From positions 1-33,217 of the forward strand of contig CALLKI010000033.1 in NCBI GenBank assembly GCA_938008415.1: a DNA stretch of 33,217 bases, given 5' to 3'. The translations under genes and the position numbers were made by a program. The stretch comes from an uncultured Luteimonas sp. (lineage in GTDB: Bacteria; Pseudomonadota; Gammaproteobacteria; Xanthomonadales; Xanthomonadaceae). The notes beneath the pieces were generated by a model. The model worked only from the letters and a program-made list of their open reading frames with translations, had not been told where the DNA came from and did no database searches. Positions 32,640 through 33,217 of the stretch are shown piece after piece (positions within the stretch are counted from its first letter, which is position 1; every line of letters starts with the position of its first letter).

Positions 32640-33002
32640 ATGCCGCGTATCGACCGCAGACAGCACCTGGTGGCCGCGCTGGCCATATGGATGGGGGCTT
32701 CCGCCGCCGCTGCCTCCGGGTCCGACACCCGGCAGGCCGCCCTGTACGCCGCCAATGCCGCCGCCCTGTCGGCCGCGATGACCTGGTGCGAGGCGCGTCA
32801 CGGCGAGCTGCGCCGGGGCTCGGCGGGCGAGGAATGCTTCCAGAAGGCCCGCGGCGTCCTGGGTGGATTCGGCCTGGACAAATGGGCCGGCGAAATCGCC
32901 GCGCGCTGCAGCGACATGGCCACGTTCAATACCTGCCTGACCCCCGAGATCGCGCGCCTGGTCCGCGCCCTCAACGGGGAGTTCCGGCTCCGCCAGCTCT
33001 GA
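32640..33002 (+). CDS. Small exported protein with four cysteines, unknown function
   Basis: A 120-residue protein with a probable signal peptide (RIDRRQHLVAALAIWMGASAAAASG). The mature part is helical in look and has four Cys in TWCEARHG, EECFQK, ARCSDM and NTCLT, enough for two disulfides in the periplasm. I recognise no family. Ribosome-binding site GGAGGACAGGG is very strong, supporting the ATG at 32640. The gene is divergent from the methyltransferase across a 236-bp region with no other gene. No terminator was identified in the stretch after it. Confidence 0.75.
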   Translation: MPRIDRRQHLVAALAIWMGASAAAASGSDTRQAALYAANAAALSAAMTWCEARHGELRRGSAGEECFQKARGVLGGFGLDKWAGEIAARCSDMATFNTCLTPEIARLVRALNGEFRLRQL

Positions 33003-33071
33003 TCGGAACCGCCTGTTCCGGCCCCAATGGATCGTGCTGGCGCCGGTTGCCCGGCGGTGTCGGGGTATGCC

Positions 33072-33136
33072 GCGTCAGGAATTGACTCGCTGCGTCAGTT
33101 TTCCGGCCTGAAATGCGTCAGTTTTCCGGCCTGAAA
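33072..33136. repeat. Tandem 23-bp repeat with GCGTCAG core
   Basis: A 23-bp unit is repeated exactly twice in tandem (33091-33113 and 33114-33136); it contains TGCGTCAG, TTTTCCGGCC and TGAAA. The GCGTCAG core occurs a third time at 33072-33078 without the rest. The region from 33003 to the window end holds no gene. Repeats of this type are common near insertion-element ends, but no transposase lies in view. Confidence 0.7.
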
Positions 33137-33145
33137 AAAGGTTCT

Positions 33146-33210
33146 TCTCCCAACTGAGGGGAGAGAGGCGCACGTCCGACCCGGCAGAATTGTTGTTCTC
33201 GAGGCAACAA
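33146..33210. repeat. Two short inverted repeats at the right end
   Basis: TCTCCC-N7-GGGAGA (33146-33164) and TTGTTG-N9-CAACAA (33190-33210) are perfect 6-bp inverted repeats just after the tandem repeat. The first resembles the CTCCC/GGGAG intergenic hairpins common in xanthomonads. The window ends before their context is visible. Confidence 0.4.
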
Positions 33211-33217
33211 AACGGGG

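Overview
This window looks like chromosomal DNA of a GC-rich gammaproteobacterium of the Xanthomonadaceae/Lysobacteraceae (Xanthomonas, Lysobacter, Luteimonas and relatives). The evidence is an Ax21-type outer membrane protein, a TonB-dependent receptor, the rhodanese-secB-gpsA cluster, a cytochrome c4/engB divergent pair, a plant-type glutamate-cysteine ligase, and very high GC with strong third-position bias. The bias opens long false frames on both strands. I see no rRNA, tRNA, CRISPR array, prophage or transposase gene, so most of the window reads as ordinary core and near-core genome.

Layout. 1-5.2 kb: a truncated AraC-type regulator, a divergent LytS-like kinase and LytTR regulator pair, and a convergent TonB-dependent receptor. 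5.3-6.8 kb: trmL, with a promoter that predicts a leaderless mRNA, then the Ax21-like barrel protein. 6.8-12.7 kb (minus strand): gpsA, secB, a membrane-anchored rhodanese, a lipoprotein, an EEP-family phosphohydrolase, two DsbA-type thiol oxidoreductases and a dihaem cytochrome c4. 12.8-14.1 kb: engB and an exported jelly-roll-like protein. 14.1-16.7 kb (minus): a VIT-family transporter and a periplasmic cyclomaltodextrinase-like GH13 enzyme. 16.9-21.1 kb: gshA and ppc, meeting a convergent pyrimidine-dimer glycosylase. 21.5-24.5 kb: the glutathione-dependent formaldehyde operon frmR-frmA-frmB, with an exported protein of unknown function joined to frmB by a 4-nt overlap. 24.5-27.1 kb (minus): a PP-loop (DUF71) protein, a small unknown protein, an HCCA-isomerase/DsbA-fold protein and a DegV protein. 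27.3-29.9 kb (minus): two translationally coupled exported amidohydrolases, the second of which has lost the HxH metal motif. 30.0-33.2 kb: a short-form AMP nucleosidase, a convergent methyltransferase with a regulatory domain, a small exported Cys-containing protein, and an end region with a tandem 23-bp repeat.

How the genes fit together: gshA and frmAB form a glutathione/formaldehyde theme; the two DsbA-like proteins and cytochrome c4 serve the oxidising cell envelope; secB feeds export. The least expected items are the amidohydrolase pair with one apparently metal-less partner, the unknown exported protein coupled to frmB, several perfect inverted repeats in promoter regions (notably 16787-16812 and 12765-12783), and a recurring design in which convergent genes share a hairpin that contains both stop codons. 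I found no clear new defence or mobile system.
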